37,410 bases of DNA from an uncultured Verrucomicrobiota bacterium (GCA_937127435.1 CAKZLZ010000042.1:1-37410); one strand, 5' to 3'; positions 23,211 through 32,021 are shown, counted from the first letter of the stretch. The notes: generated by a model from the letters alone, not told the origin. Program-made: numbers and translations.

Positions 23211-26200
23211 ATGATAATATTGCACGCGAGCTACGCGGATCATCAACTACATATTTGGGGCGAAAAGCCCGTGGACGACCTTGAAGGCGCGTCCAAAAAC
23301 AGGGGCAAAAAAACCCCGGCACTTTTTCCTTATGACGCAGGAGAGGAGACGCTCAAGGAAATTCTTTGTGAAACCTTGTTCGACCGTTCCATCCGTCGTC
23401 AAGAGCCTGAGATGCGAACCGTTTGGTTGCCCACATCCGGCAGCACCGCGATTGCGTCCAGCCCTTTACTAAGTAAAAACCCGGTGGCACACCGGGATGT
23501 CACTTTTCAGCCCTGGAAAGTCACCACCCTCACCCTTCCCCTGGAAGGCACCATTGGTTTCCTGGCTGCATTTGTAGGCAAGGAATTGCTGAGTTCCGGC
23601 GTCATGGGCGGAAACGACCTCACCTTCTGGACCCGGGTCATGCGCTTTTCCGGCGGGCTGGTTGCCCGTCAGGAATACCTTCCCGGCCTCGAAAAAACCG
23701 CCGCCGGAGAAATGGAAGCCCTTTGGGAACCTATTTTCCTGGGCAGTGACCTCGATTATTTGAACGAACTCATCGAAGCCATGCCCCATGCCTGTGGATG
23801 CGTGCAGAAAATCGATGCCAAAACGGAAATGCCCCATTTGTATCCGGCCACCATGGTGAAAGGTCTGATCACCCAAATCGTGGATTATTTGGCCCGTTAT
23901 TCCATCTTTACCCAACAACAGTCCAGTTGGCCCAAAAGTTTCCTCGAAGATCCGGGCACCGAATTTGACAGCATGCACGATCACTGGCTGAATGCCCTGG
24001 TGACCGAAGAACCCATGCTGCCGGAAGAGGAAGCCAACCTCGAAGAACTCTTCCGCCAGGTCCGCCAATGGCGCAAACCCATCTCTCTTTCCACCAATAC
24101 CCCCTTCCGGCTTTGCCTGAAATTGGAAGAACCCCCGCGCATCAAAGAAGGTCAGGATTCCGCCAACGCAAAATGGAAAGTGGTCTTCTATCTCCAAAGC
24201 TATAACGATCCGGAACTGTTGATTCCCTCCGAGCACGTTTGGAGCCCCACCGCCGCCGAAGCCAAGGTGCTGAACACTGATTTCTTTGATGCCAAAGAAT
24301 TCCTGCTCTCGTCTTTGGGTATGGCCAGCAGCATCTGCCCCCGGATTGAAGAAAGCCTCCATCAGGATGCGCCGACCGGATACACTTTGGATACCGATGG
24401 CGCCTACGAATTTTTGACCGACCGCGTACTGGCGCTTGAGCAGGCTGGTTTCGGTGCCATCACCCCGGGATGGTGGACCCATCAGGGCTCCAAACAACGT
24501 TTGGGAACCAAAGCCATTCTGAAAGGCACCAATGCGGGCAAAAAAGCCAAGAAAGGAACCACTTTCAGTTTGGACCATGTCCTCGAATTCGATTGGCAGG
24601 TCACCCTCGGCGGTGAAAAAGTCAGCCGTAAAGAATTGGAATCCCTGGCGAAATCCCAAGTCCCGCTGGTTCAAATGCGCGGACACTGGATTCAACTCGG
24701 AGAAAAAGAAATTGAACGGGCCATGAGCCTCACCTCCGCCGAGCATAAAGCCAAAGCCTCTCTGCGCGATGTGGTACAGATGGCCCTCGGCTCCGCCAAA
24801 TCACCCGAAGAATTTAAATTCGACGGGATTGAAGCCTCCGGTTGGGTCGAAGATTTCCTCAAGCAACTGGATGGTTCCTCCACTTTTGAAGAACTGGCCG
24901 TTCCCGAAGGATTTATCGGGGATTTACGTCCTTATCAGCTTCGTGGCTACTCCTGGCTCGCCTTCCTCAAACAATGGGGCCTCGGCGCCTGTTTGGCGGA
25001 TGATATGGGTCTGGGTAAAACCATTCAGGCCCTCACCCTGATTCAGAAAGACTGGGAAAACGGAAACCGGAAACCCTATCTGATTATCTGCCCCACTTCC
25101 CTCACCGGAAACTGGCAAAAAGAAGCCGCCAAATTCACCCCGGATCTGCCCACCCTGGTTCACCATGGAGTAAACCGGAACAAAGGCGCGGCCTTCAAAA
25201 AGGATGCGGAAAAATATTCCATTATTATCAGCAGTTACTCCCTGTTGCACCGGGATATTGAGATTCTGAAAACCATTGACTGGGCCGGCACCATCCTGGA
25301 CGAAGCCCAAAACATCAAGAATCCCAAAACCAAACAGGCCCGTTCCGCACGTGCAATTAAATCCGAATACCGCGTGGCTCTCACCGGTACCCCGATTGAA
25401 AACAATGTCGGCGACCTCTGGTCTATTATGGAATTTTTGAACCAGGGCTTCCTCGGAACCCAGGCAGACTTCAAAAAGAACTTCCTGCTGCCGATTCAGG
25501 CCAACCGCGACGTGGATGTAATCGACCGTCTCAAAAAATTGAGTGGTCCCTTTATTCTCCGCCGTCTGAAAAGCGACAAGACCATCATCAAAGACCTGCC
25601 CGGCAAGATGGAGATGAAAGTCTACTGTAACCTCACCAAGGAACAGGCCGCGCTTTATCAGAACCTGGTGAACGATGTGGAAACCGCACTCGAATCCACC
25701 GATGGCATTCAGCGTAAAGGCTTGGTTCTCGCCACCCTCACCAAACTGAAACAGATCTGCAACCACCCTGCGCAATACCTCAGCGAAAAGAAAAACTACA
25801 TGGATCGCAGTGGAAAACTCGCACGTCTCACCGAAATGCTCGAAGAGATTATCGAAGTGGATGAGCGCGCATTGATTTTCACCCAGTTCGTGGAAATGGG
25901 TAAAATTATGCAACAGCATTTGCAGGAAACCTTTGGCCGGGAAGTCATCTTCCTCCATGGGGGATCCCCCAAGAAAGCGCGTGACCAAATGGTCGAACGC
26001 TTCCAGGAAGATCCCAACGGACCGCATATTTTTGTGCTCTCGCTGAAAGCGGGGGGTACCGGTTTGAACCTGACCCGTGCGAACCACGTGTTCCACTACG
26101 ACCGCTGGTGGAATCCCGCGGTAGAAGACCAGGCCACCGACCGGGTATACCGTATCGGACAAACCAAAAATGTGCAGATTCACAAATTCCTGTGTACCGG

Positions 26201-26351
26201 CACCCTGGAAGAACGCATCGACGAAATGATCGACCACAAAAAAGGCGTGGCCGACAGTATCGTGGGCAGCGACGAAGGTTGGCTGACCGAACTCTCTACC
26301 GATGATCTGAGGAACCTCTTCCAGCTTCAGAAAGACGCCATTGGCGAATAA
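23211..26351 (+). CDS. SNF2/Swi2-family DNA-dependent ATPase (HepA/Rad54-like)
   Basis: A 1046-residue protein. The N-terminal ~560 residues form the helicase-associated region typical of bacterial SNF2 proteins (DUF3670-like segment near 430-520). The ATPase core follows: DDMGLGKTIQ (Walker A, ~600), CPTSLTGNWQKE, DEAQNIKN (~695), LTGTPIENN, and the C-terminal lobe with FTQFVEMGK, LSLKAGGTGLNLT, HYDRWWNPAVEDQATDRVYR and RIGQT (~980). Such proteins translocate on DNA and remodel protein-DNA complexes; the bacterial role is not settled. The downstream SWIM-domain gene, 34 bases away, is its usual partner. Start at the ATG at 23211 with no obvious Shine-Dalgarno sequence. Confidence 0.93.
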   Translation: MIILHASYADHQLHIWGEKPVDDLEGASKNRGKKTPALFPYDAGEETLKEILCETLFDRSIRRQEPEMRTVWLPTSGSTAIASSPLLSKNPVAHRDVTFQPWKVTTLTLPLEGTIGFLAAFVGKELLSSGVMGGNDLTFWTRVMRFSGGLVARQEYLPGLEKTAAGEMEALWEPIFLGSDLDYLNELIEAMPHACGCVQKIDAKTEMPHLYPATMVKGLITQIVDYLARYSIFTQQQSSWPKSFLEDPGTEFDSMHDHWLNALVTEEPMLPEEEANLEELFRQVRQWRKPISLSTNTPFRLCLKLEEPPRIKEGQDSANAKWKVVFYLQSYNDPELLIPSEHVWSPTAAEAKVLNTDFFDAKEFLLSSLGMASSICPRIEESLHQDAPTGYTLDTDGAYEFLTDRVLALEQAGFGAITPGWWTHQGSKQRLGTKAILKGTNAGKKAKKGTTFSLDHVLEFDWQVTLGGEKVSRKELESLAKSQVPLVQMRGHWIQLGEKEIERAMSLTSAEHKAKASLRDVVQMALGSAKSPEEFKFDGIEASGWVEDFLKQLDGSSTFEELAVPEGFIGDLRPYQLRGYSWLAFLKQWGLGACLADDMGLGKTIQALTLIQKDWENGNRKPYLIICPTSLTGNWQKEAAKFTPDLPTLVHHGVNRNKGAAFKKDAEKYSIIISSYSLLHRDIEILKTIDWAGTILDEAQNIKNPKTKQARSARAIKSEYRVALTGTPIENNVGDLWSIMEFLNQGFLGTQADFKKNFLLPIQANRDVDVIDRLKKLSGPFILRRLKSDKTIIKDLPGKMEMKVYCNLTKEQAALYQNLVNDVETALESTDGIQRKGLVLATLTKLKQICNHPAQYLSEKKNYMDRSGKLARLTEMLEEIIEVDERALIFTQFVEMGKIMQQHLQETFGREVIFLHGGSPKKARDQMVERFQEDPNGPHIFVLSLKAGGTGLNLTRANHVFHYDRWWNPAVEDQATDRVYRIGQTKNVQIHKFLCTGTLEERIDEMIDHKKGVADSIVGSDEGWLTELSTDDLRNLFQLQKDAIGE

Positions 26352-26385
26352 CAACTTGATTTAAAACGAAACGACGGAATTCATC

Positions 26386-27252
26386 ATGCCAGAAACTCAA
26401 TCACGAGGCTCAAGACCCCTCACCGCCCACGGCGGGATCCGCGCACAGACCAAAAGCCGCAAAGTCGGTAAAAATTGGTGGACCAAACGCTGGATGGCGG
26501 TTTTGGAAAACCATTACATGGGTGCCGAACTCCCCCGCGGCCGCGCTTATGCGCAGGCCGGTCAGGTGCTCGCACTTAAAATCGAAAACGGGACCGTTTC
26601 CGCGACTGTTCAGGGTTCCAAAAAGAAACCGCTGAAAGTGGAAATCAAATTCAGAGCCGCACCGAAAAAACAGTGGGAAAAACTTTCCACCATTCTTTCC
26701 AGCCAGGCCATTTTTGCCGCCAAATTGCTTTCCGGTCAAATGCCCGAATCTATCGAAGAAGTATTCGAAGAACAGGGCATCGCCCTCTTCCCGGTGAATA
26801 TTGATGACCTGGAAACGTCCTGCCAATGCGGCGGAAGCGGTCTCTGCCGTCACATTATTTCCGTCTATTACATTTTGGCGGAAGAATTTGACCGCGATCC
26901 CTTTTTGTTCATGCGCCTCCGCGGCCTCGAACGGGAAAAACTCATTTGCGACATTGGTTCCAGCGTCAAACGCGGCCGTAAAAAAGCCACCTACCTGGAT
27001 TTGGAACTGCACAGCGGTCCCCGTGAAGTGGGCAGACCTTTCACCAACGAAGTGACCCACTTCTGGAACGGAGGAAACGTCAACGAAGACAATCTGGGCG
27101 ATATCCGTATCCCCCCCAGCCCCGGATCACTCTCCAAACATCTCGGACATTTCCCGATGTGGCGTGGAGAAGAACGTTTTCTGGATGCCCTGGAACTGGT
27201 TTATAAAAAAGCCTCCAACAATGGCATGAATGTCTTTATGGGCGATTGGTAA
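26386..27252 (+). CDS. SWIM zinc-finger protein, partner of the SNF2 ATPase
   Basis: A 288-residue protein with a SWIM zinc finger at residues ~144-154 (CQCGGSGLCRH, i.e. C-x-C-x5-C-x-H), a fold that binds DNA or protein. The N-terminus has KSRKVGKNWWTKRWMAVLEN, conserved in this family. Bacterial SWIM proteins are regularly encoded next to SNF2 ATPases, as here, and are thought to act with them on DNA. A strong terminator follows, so the two genes form a bicistronic operon. Confidence 0.9.
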   Translation: MPETQSRGSRPLTAHGGIRAQTKSRKVGKNWWTKRWMAVLENHYMGAELPRGRAYAQAGQVLALKIENGTVSATVQGSKKKPLKVEIKFRAAPKKQWEKLSTILSSQAIFAAKLLSGQMPESIEEVFEEQGIALFPVNIDDLETSCQCGGSGLCRHIISVYYILAEEFDRDPFLFMRLRGLEREKLICDIGSSVKRGRKKATYLDLELHSGPREVGRPFTNEVTHFWNGGNVNEDNLGDIRIPPSPGSLSKHLGHFPMWRGEERFLDALELVYKKASNNGMNVFMGDW

Positions 27253-27278
27253 ACGATCCCCAAAATATCGAGACCAAC

Positions 27279-27308
27279 AAAACCCGGCGTCAACACGTCG
27301 GGTTTTTT
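27279..27308 (+). terminator. Rho-independent terminator of the SNF2-SWIM operon
   Basis: AAAACCCGGCG pairs with CGTCGGGTTTT (one G-T pair) around TCAACA, followed by six Ts. Confidence 0.85.
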
Positions 27309-27334
27309 ATTTCAGGAAACACCCCTATTCATTT

Positions 27335-27494
27335 TCAGCCCTTCTGCCTTTTCAACCCCAAAGGAGAGGTTCCCATGCAATTTAGAGAGCCGTCCCTTCA
27401 GGACTCGGGGTATTGATATCTGCCGGATACCGGGGCTCACGCCCCGGCCTTTGGAAAGTCGTCCCGTTGGGACTAAAGAGAATGTACCCGATTT
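27335..27494. repeat. Dispersed palindromic repeat, left part of the 27.3-27.7 kb cluster
   Basis: Contains CCGGGGCTCACGCCCCGG and GTCCCGTTGGGACTAAAG hairpins. Related words occur in the 31,600-31,760 repeat, including GTCCCGTTGGGACGAAAG and GCCGGGGCGAAAGCCCCGG. It merges into the 71-bp tandem array. Confidence 0.55.
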
Positions 27495-27735
27495 GAGCCC
27501 TGTAAGGACGGCTCTCCACAGGCCGGGGTGCAAACCCCGGTTCCGATGTTCCCCCAACCAAACCCGAGCCCTGTAAGGGCGGCTTTCCAAGGCCCGGGGT
27601 GCAAACCCCGGTTCCAACGTTCCCCAACCCTAACCCGAGCCCTGTAAGGGCGGCTTTCCAAGGCCCGGGGTGCAAACCCCGGTTCCGATGTTCCCCCAAC
27701 CAAATCCGAGCCCTGTAAGGGCGACTCTCCCCCCA
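27495..27735. repeat. 71-bp tandem repeat array, 3.3 copies
   Basis: Copies begin with GAGCCCTGTAAGG at 27495, 27566, 27637 and 27708, exactly 71 bases apart. The full units each contain the hairpin CCGGGG-TGCAAA-CCCCGG. ORFs across it on the minus strand are repetitive Pro/Arg/Gly reading of the repeat, not genes. This array and the preceding dispersed repeat account for most of the 27,309-27,784 gap. Confidence 0.85.
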
Positions 27736-27784
27736 TCGGGGACAAACCTTGCATCCCCCCGCGGGCTACATCGCCCCCCTCAAC

Positions 27785-28390
27785 TCAAAATCCCTGCCGG
27801 TTCAATCGGTTTTGGGGATTGCGGGGATTACGCGGATCCTTCCGGTTGTTCGGCGCTTGCTGATCCGGTACCGGGGCGGCATCCACAATCTTTTCCCTTA
27901 CCTTGTCTTCCATCGACTTGGGTTGAAATTTGGCCCCCACTTCATCTCCATCTGCATTATGAATGATCACCGCGTATCCTTCGACTTCCTGCTCCATTTT
28001 GCCGTCATGCCCGCCCCCGAAATCAAAGTTGGCGGTTTTAATACTGAAGGCGTCACTTTCCAAAGTTGTGGGAATGCCCACTTCGACCACAATGCTCTGC
28101 TTGCCCTTGGTGATGGGACGCAAATTCCCGCGGGTATCTTTGATCATCACCATCCAATACACCGTCACCTCACCACTCACGGTGGGATTGGTGCGCCGCA
28201 GGTTGATTTCCAATACTTTCGAATCCTCTTCGATTTCCACCCCTCCCCGCGGCATATCCATTTCACGGTCGGCTTTCTTTTCCACCGTTTTCACGGTTCC
28301 TGAAATATCAAATGCCGAGGGTTGCGCCCGCAACAATCCTGAAAAACTAATAACAAAAAATGAGAGGAGAAGGAGTGGGTTCTTTTTCAT
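27785..28390 (-). CDS. Secreted protein of unknown function
   Basis: A 201-residue exported protein with a signal peptide (MKKNPLLLLSFFVISFSGLL, cleaved after RAQ). The mature domain is beta-rich (VYWMVMIKDTRGNLRP, SIVVEVGIPTTLES, VEGYAVIIHNADGDEVG). The C-terminal ~25 residues are Asn/Arg/Pro-rich and probably disordered. The domain has a beta-sandwich look but I recognise no family. The ATG at 28390 has AAGG upstream. It diverges from the zinc-ribbon gene. Confidence 0.7.
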   Translation of the reverse strand: MKKNPLLLLSFFVISFSGLLRAQPSAFDISGTVKTVEKKADREMDMPRGGVEIEEDSKVLEINLRRTNPTVSGEVTVYWMVMIKDTRGNLRPITKGKQSIVVEVGIPTTLESDAFSIKTANFDFGGGHDGKMEQEVEGYAVIIHNADGDEVGAKFQPKSMEDKVREKIVDAAPVPDQQAPNNRKDPRNPRNPQNRLNRQGF

Positions 28391-28546
28391 GGGATACCTT
28401 GAGTGAAGTGAATATTTAAACTGTCTAACGGAAGAATATCACATTTATTGCCTCCCCGGCCGAAATTTTTTATTAATGTGTCGTGGTCAGCGCCCAAATA
28501 GCGTAGAGGCAGAGCATCTTTATCAATCCAAACCCAGTCAAAGCTT

Positions 28547-28891
28547 ATGAGTACTCTTCCCCCCTGCCCTGCCTGTAAATCCGAATATGCCTATGAAGAC
28601 GGATCCTTGCTGGCCTGCCCGGACTGCGGACACGAATGGGTCCCCGGATCTGAAAATGAAAGCGAAACCGAGGAAGGCAAAGTTCTCGACGCCAACGGCA
28701 ACGAACTTCATGACGGCGACACCGTGGTTCTCACGCAAGGACTCAAAGTCAAAGGCTCCGCCCATGACCTCAAAAAAGGCACCAAAGTCAAAAATATCCG
28801 CATCAAACCCGATGGAGACCATAACATCGATTGCCGCATCGACGACTTCGGTTCCATGCAACTGAAATCAGAATTCGTAAAGAAAGCCTAA
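28547..28891 (+). CDS. yjdM: YjdM/PhnA-family zinc-ribbon protein
   Basis: A 114-residue cytoplasmic protein. The N-terminal zinc ribbon has two CxxC knuckles, [20 protein letters not shown] and a following Cys-Gly-His, and the C-terminal PhnA-like domain has [27 protein letters not shown] and [12 protein letters not shown]. coli YjdM (formerly PhnA) is the well-known member; despite the name it is not needed for phosphonate use and its role is unclear. The length matches the family. Confidence 0.92.
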   Translation: MSTLPPCPACKSEYAYEDGSLLACPDCGHEWVPGSENESETEEGKVLDANGNELHDGDTVVLTQGLKVKGSAHDLKKGTKVKNIRIKPDGDHNIDCRIDDFGSMQLKSEFVKKA

Positions 28892-28908
28892 CCCGGGCAT
28901 CCCTGCCC

Positions 28909-29010
28909 GTGACACAAACATTCCTGTCTGTGACAGGAAAACGTGACACAGACATTCCTGTCTGTGATAGGGAAACGTGACACAGACATTCCTGTCTGTG
29001 ACAGGGAAAC
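28909..29010. repeat. Three tandem 34-bp palindromic repeats
   Basis: Units at 28909-28942, 28943-28976 and 28977-29010, of the form GTGACACAGACATTCCTGTC followed by TGTGACAGGGAAAC. Each holds the palindrome ACAGACATTCCTGTCTGT. They lie between the convergent yjdM-like and cysS genes. Head-to-tail without spacers, so not a CRISPR array. Confidence 0.9.
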
Positions 29011-29025
29011 GGTTCACCGTTTCCC
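29004..29025. terminator. Hairpin between convergent genes
   Basis: GGGAAACGGT pairs perfectly with ACCGTTTCCC across a 2-base loop, overlapping the last 34-bp repeat. It lacks a T-run on the plus strand but sits 8 bases after the cysS stop, so it may end or protect either transcript. Confidence 0.45.
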
Positions 29026-29032
29026 TCCCCCC

Positions 29033-30442
29033 CTAAACAACCTCCAACTCGTATCCCCCGGCCACATCTTTCACGGACCAGCCTTTGGCGGTGATTTCAT
29101 CCCGCAAGCGGTCCGACTCGGCCCAGTTTTTATCCCCTTTCGCCTTTAACCGTTCTTCCGCCAGGTCCACCACGTCTTCAGGCACCTCCACGGTTTCAGC
29201 TTCAGGCAAGACCAGCCCCAGAGCCGACACCACCCGCTCGAGCCCTCTGGCATCCGCTTCCGTGACCGAAGCGGGATCTTTTTCAATCATTCCCGCCACC
29301 CGGAAAACTTCGCCCAACGCTTTGGGTACATTTAAATTGTCCAACAACGATTCAAAGGCCGGTGCAAATCGTCCCAGGCCATCCGCTTCCGGCAGAACCT
29401 TGCAAAGGGCCTTATAGCTGCGGGGTGAATGACCGCTCTGTGCATTCACCAGATCCGACAGACGCGCCAGACGTTCCAAGTTGCTGCGGTGCGCCGCCAA
29501 AGCATCCACGGTAAAGTTCAAATGCTTGCGGTAGTGACCTGCAATCAATCCGTAACGGACTTCGGGGGCATGAAAACCCTTCTGCTCCAAATCTTCGAGG
29601 GTGTACATATTCCCCAGACTCTTGCTCATTTTTTTGCCGTCCACCATCAGATGGACCACATGAAACCACAGACGGGAAAAAGTCTGACCGGTACAGGCCT
29701 CGGACTGGGCAATTTCATTTTCATGATGGGGAAAAGCCAAATCGATGCCGCCGGAATGTACATCAAAAGACGGTCCTAAATATTTCATGCTCATAGCCGA
29801 ACATTCCAAATGCCAGCCCGGACGCCCTTTGCCCCAGGGGCTGTCCCACACGTTTTCGCCGTCTTCCGGCTTCGCGGTTTTCCACAAAGCAAAATCCGCC
29901 ATCGAATCGCGGCCATATTCATCATCCGCCTGCGCCGAAGTATCGGTGGTCAATTCCCGGTCCTTCACCCCGGACAGCCGGCCGTATTCCGGAAAAGCCT
30001 CGATGCGGAAAAAGACCGATCCGTCTTTGGCCTGATACGCCACGCCCTTCTCCATCAATGAAGAAATCAAGTCGATCTGTTCCTGAATATGCTCCACCGC
30101 CCCCGGTTCCACCATGGGGGACAACAAATTCAAGGCCTCGCAATCGGCATGGAATTTCCCCGTCCATTCTTGGGTGAAATCTTCCAACTTGCGCCCCTGC
30201 TCCATCGAAACCCGAATGGTTTTATCATCCACATTGGTGATATTCCGTACATGTTTTACTTTCACGCCCGACAATTCCGCCACCCGGCGGAAAACATCCT
30301 GCACCACAAAGGTACGGAAATTGCCAATATGCGCGGCCGCATAGACCGTGGGGCCACAGCAATAGAATCCCAGCGTTTTCCCGTTCGCAGCTTCAACCGG
30401 TTGATTTTGTTTGGATAAAGTGTCGTAGATCTCAAATTTCAT
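29033..30442 (-). CDS. cysS: Cysteine--tRNA ligase
   Basis: A 469-residue class I aminoacyl-tRNA synthetase that charges tRNA-Cys, close to the E. coli length (461). The zinc Cys is in YCCGPTVYAAAHIGN, which also holds the HIGH-like motif (HIGN); DVHSGGIDLAFPHHENE supplies further zinc ligands; KMSKSLGN is the KMSKS loop. The C-terminal helical anticodon-binding part is present and complete. The ATG at 30442 has AAAGGG upstream. Divergent from the lipoprotein gene. Confidence 0.98.
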   Translation of the reverse strand: MKFEIYDTLSKQNQPVEAANGKTLGFYCCGPTVYAAAHIGNFRTFVVQDVFRRVAELSGVKVKHVRNITNVDDKTIRVSMEQGRKLEDFTQEWTGKFHADCEALNLLSPMVEPGAVEHIQEQIDLISSLMEKGVAYQAKDGSVFFRIEAFPEYGRLSGVKDRELTTDTSAQADDEYGRDSMADFALWKTAKPEDGENVWDSPWGKGRPGWHLECSAMSMKYLGPSFDVHSGGIDLAFPHHENEIAQSEACTGQTFSRLWFHVVHLMVDGKKMSKSLGNMYTLEDLEQKGFHAPEVRYGLIAGHYRKHLNFTVDALAAHRSNLERLARLSDLVNAQSGHSPRSYKALCKVLPEADGLGRFAPAFESLLDNLNVPKALGEVFRVAGMIEKDPASVTEADARGLERVVSALGLVLPEAETVEVPEDVVDLAEERLKAKGDKNWAESDRLRDEITAKGWSVKDVAGGYELEVV

Positions 30443-30503
30443 TCGAACCCTTTAGCCCCAGTTCATCGGCCTTGCAAGCCAAAGGCAACGAAGCATCCCG
30501 TAC

Positions 30504-30531
30504 TTGATCCCCCGCGTTTCTCAGCTATAGT
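30504..30531 (+). promoter_or_regulatory. Sigma-70-type promoter, possibly leaderless
   Basis: TTGATC (30504-30509), 16 bases, TATAGT (30526-30531). The expected start site coincides with the A of the ATG at 30538, so the transcript may have little or no leader. Confidence 0.5.
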
Positions 30532-30537
30532 CTTTTC

Positions 30538-30675
30538 ATGAACCGAATTTTTCTGCTCCTCACATGCATGCTCCTCAGCGGATGCAACAGTAACCAGCCC
30601 AAGAATATGAGAAAAATGTACTATCGCGGAGAAATTCCCCCCCTGCCTCCGGAACAGGAAACCTTTCCCGGATGA
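30538..30675 (+). CDS. Small lipoprotein, 45 residues
   Basis: Begins MNRIFLLLTCMLLSGC: a short basic start, a hydrophobic run and a lipobox (LLSGC) with the modified Cys at residue 16. The mature part is only about 30 residues, with MYYRGEIPPLPPEQ near the end. It follows a good promoter and ends 10 bases before the next ATG, forming a two-gene unit with the coiled-coil protein. The function is unknown; a small envelope tether or partner of the next protein is possible. Confidence 0.65.
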   Translation: MNRIFLLLTCMLLSGCNSNQPKNMRKMYYRGEIPPLPPEQETFPG

Positions 30676-30685
30676 GGAAGCATTT

Positions 30686-31438
30686 ATGAAAAACGTGCTC
30701 ATTTTCATCCTCTTGGCCACCGGGATCCTCACCTTTATTTTTGAGGCGCTGAAACCCAAGAAAACCATTGAGTCGGAGATCCGGAAAGCCCTGGAAGAAG
30801 AAATCAACCGGACCTTCAATCAAGAAGAACAAACCGATCCTTCCGCAGAAGACCTCCATCAAATTCCCGGGGAAAACATTTCAGAAGCACAAGCCGCCGC
30901 AGAGCGGGAAAAGCTGAAAGCCGACTTAGAAGCAGAGTTGCGGAAAGAAATTGAAGCGGAATACAAAAAAACGCACCCCACCCCCGCACCCAGTCCGGAA
31001 CCGACACCGGTGGTGGTAGAAACGCCAATACCACCAACCCCCACTCCGGTTCCCACCATCGCACCCACCCCCACCGCCAAACCCGCGGGCCCCACCCCCC
31101 TGCTCAGCATTCCCGAAATGCAAACGATCATTTCAGAACAAGAAGCACACATCAAACGCTTGCGACAGGATATACAAAACATCGACCGCGCATTGGCCAC
31201 AGAAAAAGGCCGCATTCAAAGTTGGAAAGGATCCATCAAAAGCAAATATACCGATGACACCTTCTCCAAAACCAAACTCCGGTCCGAACTCCAACAAATC
31301 GCCGCCGCCCAACAAAAATGGCTCAGCGAACAAAGACGCCAAAACCGCAGAAAGACCTCCCTCGAAAATCTGGAAATGGATCTGAAGCGCAAAAAAAGTT
31401 ATCTGCAGGAAGTCATCAAAACCCAAAAAGCTTCTTAA
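30686..31438 (+). CDS. Membrane-anchored coiled-coil protein with Pro/Thr-rich linker
   Basis: A 250-residue protein with one N-terminal helix (residues 2-20, KNVLIFILLATGILTFIFE) as anchor or uncleaved signal. A charged helix (ALEEEINRTF, AAAEREKLKADLEAELRKEI) is followed by a ~55-residue Pro/Thr-rich linker (~95-150, with PPTPTPVPTIAPTPT) and a second long coiled coil (~155-250). The layout suggests an envelope spacer or scaffold that spans the periplasm. No family recognised. GAGGAAG precedes the ATG and the small lipoprotein gene ends 10 bases upstream. Confidence 0.75.
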   Translation: MKNVLIFILLATGILTFIFEALKPKKTIESEIRKALEEEINRTFNQEEQTDPSAEDLHQIPGENISEAQAAAEREKLKADLEAELRKEIEAEYKKTHPTPAPSPEPTPVVVETPIPPTPTPVPTIAPTPTAKPAGPTPLLSIPEMQTIISEQEAHIKRLRQDIQNIDRALATEKGRIQSWKGSIKSKYTDDTFSKTKLRSELQQIAAAQQKWLSEQRRQNRRKTSLENLEMDLKRKKSYLQEVIKTQKAS

Positions 31439-31579
31439 ACAGAAATCCACCTTCAGTCCCACATCCTCAAAAGGAAACCGCACCCGTTGCCAATGGAGTG
31501 CTCCAGCTGGAAGCTGTATATGGAAGATGCCCCCTCCCTTTGGTAAAAGGCTTCAGACTGAGAAAAATACACCTCTTTT

Positions 31580-31765
31580 TATTTTCGACAACCATGCCTT
31601 TTCAGTCCCAAAGGGACGCCTCTCCAAAGGCCGGGGCGAAAGCCCCGGTTGCGTTATTTTAAAAAGCAAGGACTGAGCCCAGTATGGGCGGCTCTCATGC
31701 ATATTCGATAGCCGTCCCGTTGGGACGAAAGACAATGCGTCGGTTTTTCACCCATCTGACGCCCG
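31580..31765. repeat. Second copy of the dispersed palindromic repeat
   Basis: Holds GTCCCAAAGGGAC, GCCGGGGCGAAAGCCCCGG and GTCCCGTTGGGACGAAAG hairpins that match those at 27,335-27,494, and GAGCCCAGTATGGGCGGCTC that resembles the start of the 71-bp unit. It fills much of the gap after the coiled-coil gene. Short ORFs here read only repeat sequence. Confidence 0.6.
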
Positions 31766-31824
31766 TGGTATAAGTGCGCAGAGTTCCACACTTTACACCG
31801 GTCCACAGGTGAGGTGTTTTCGGC

Positions 31825-31941
31825 TTAAGAAAATAGCCAGATTAGAAAAAAAGTGCCCGCCAGCAGCATCCATAAGAGAATCTCGCTTAATGCGATTGCA
31901 ACCAGCGTTTCAAGAAATTCTTTTAGGGGTCCCTTTTTCAT
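31825..31941 (-). CDS. Candidate 38-residue membrane protein
   Basis: Reads MKKGPLKEFLETLVAIALSE and then a strongly hydrophobic run (ILLWMLLAGTFFLIWLFS). A basic start plus one transmembrane helix is typical of small membrane proteins. It is downstream of the 32022-32279 membrane protein on the same strand, about 80 bases away. There is no clear Shine-Dalgarno sequence and no known family; it could be chance. Confidence 0.35.
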   Translation of the reverse strand: MKKGPLKEFLETLVAIALSEILLWMLLAGTFFLIWLFS

Positions 31942-32021
31942 AGCGAAACTTGTTTAACAGGAAAATGAATGTCAATGCCTTTGATAAATGCCAGTGGTGA
32001 GTGGAGGATCGGGACGCACGG

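Noticed and set aside
24924..26354. 476-codon minus-strand ORF (and 23469-24746, 425 codons)
   Set aside because: Antisense shadows of the SNF2 gene, whose motifs are intact on the plus strand.
27312..27754. Overlapping minus-strand ORFs with repeated Pro/Arg/Gly units
   Set aside because: They read the 71-bp tandem repeat in three frames; no coding signature.
28909..29010. Possible CRISPR array
   Set aside because: The 34-bp units are directly adjacent with no variable spacers and there are no cas genes.
28943..29149. 68-codon plus-strand ORF
   Set aside because: Mostly the 34-bp repeat and the antisense of the cysS 3' end.
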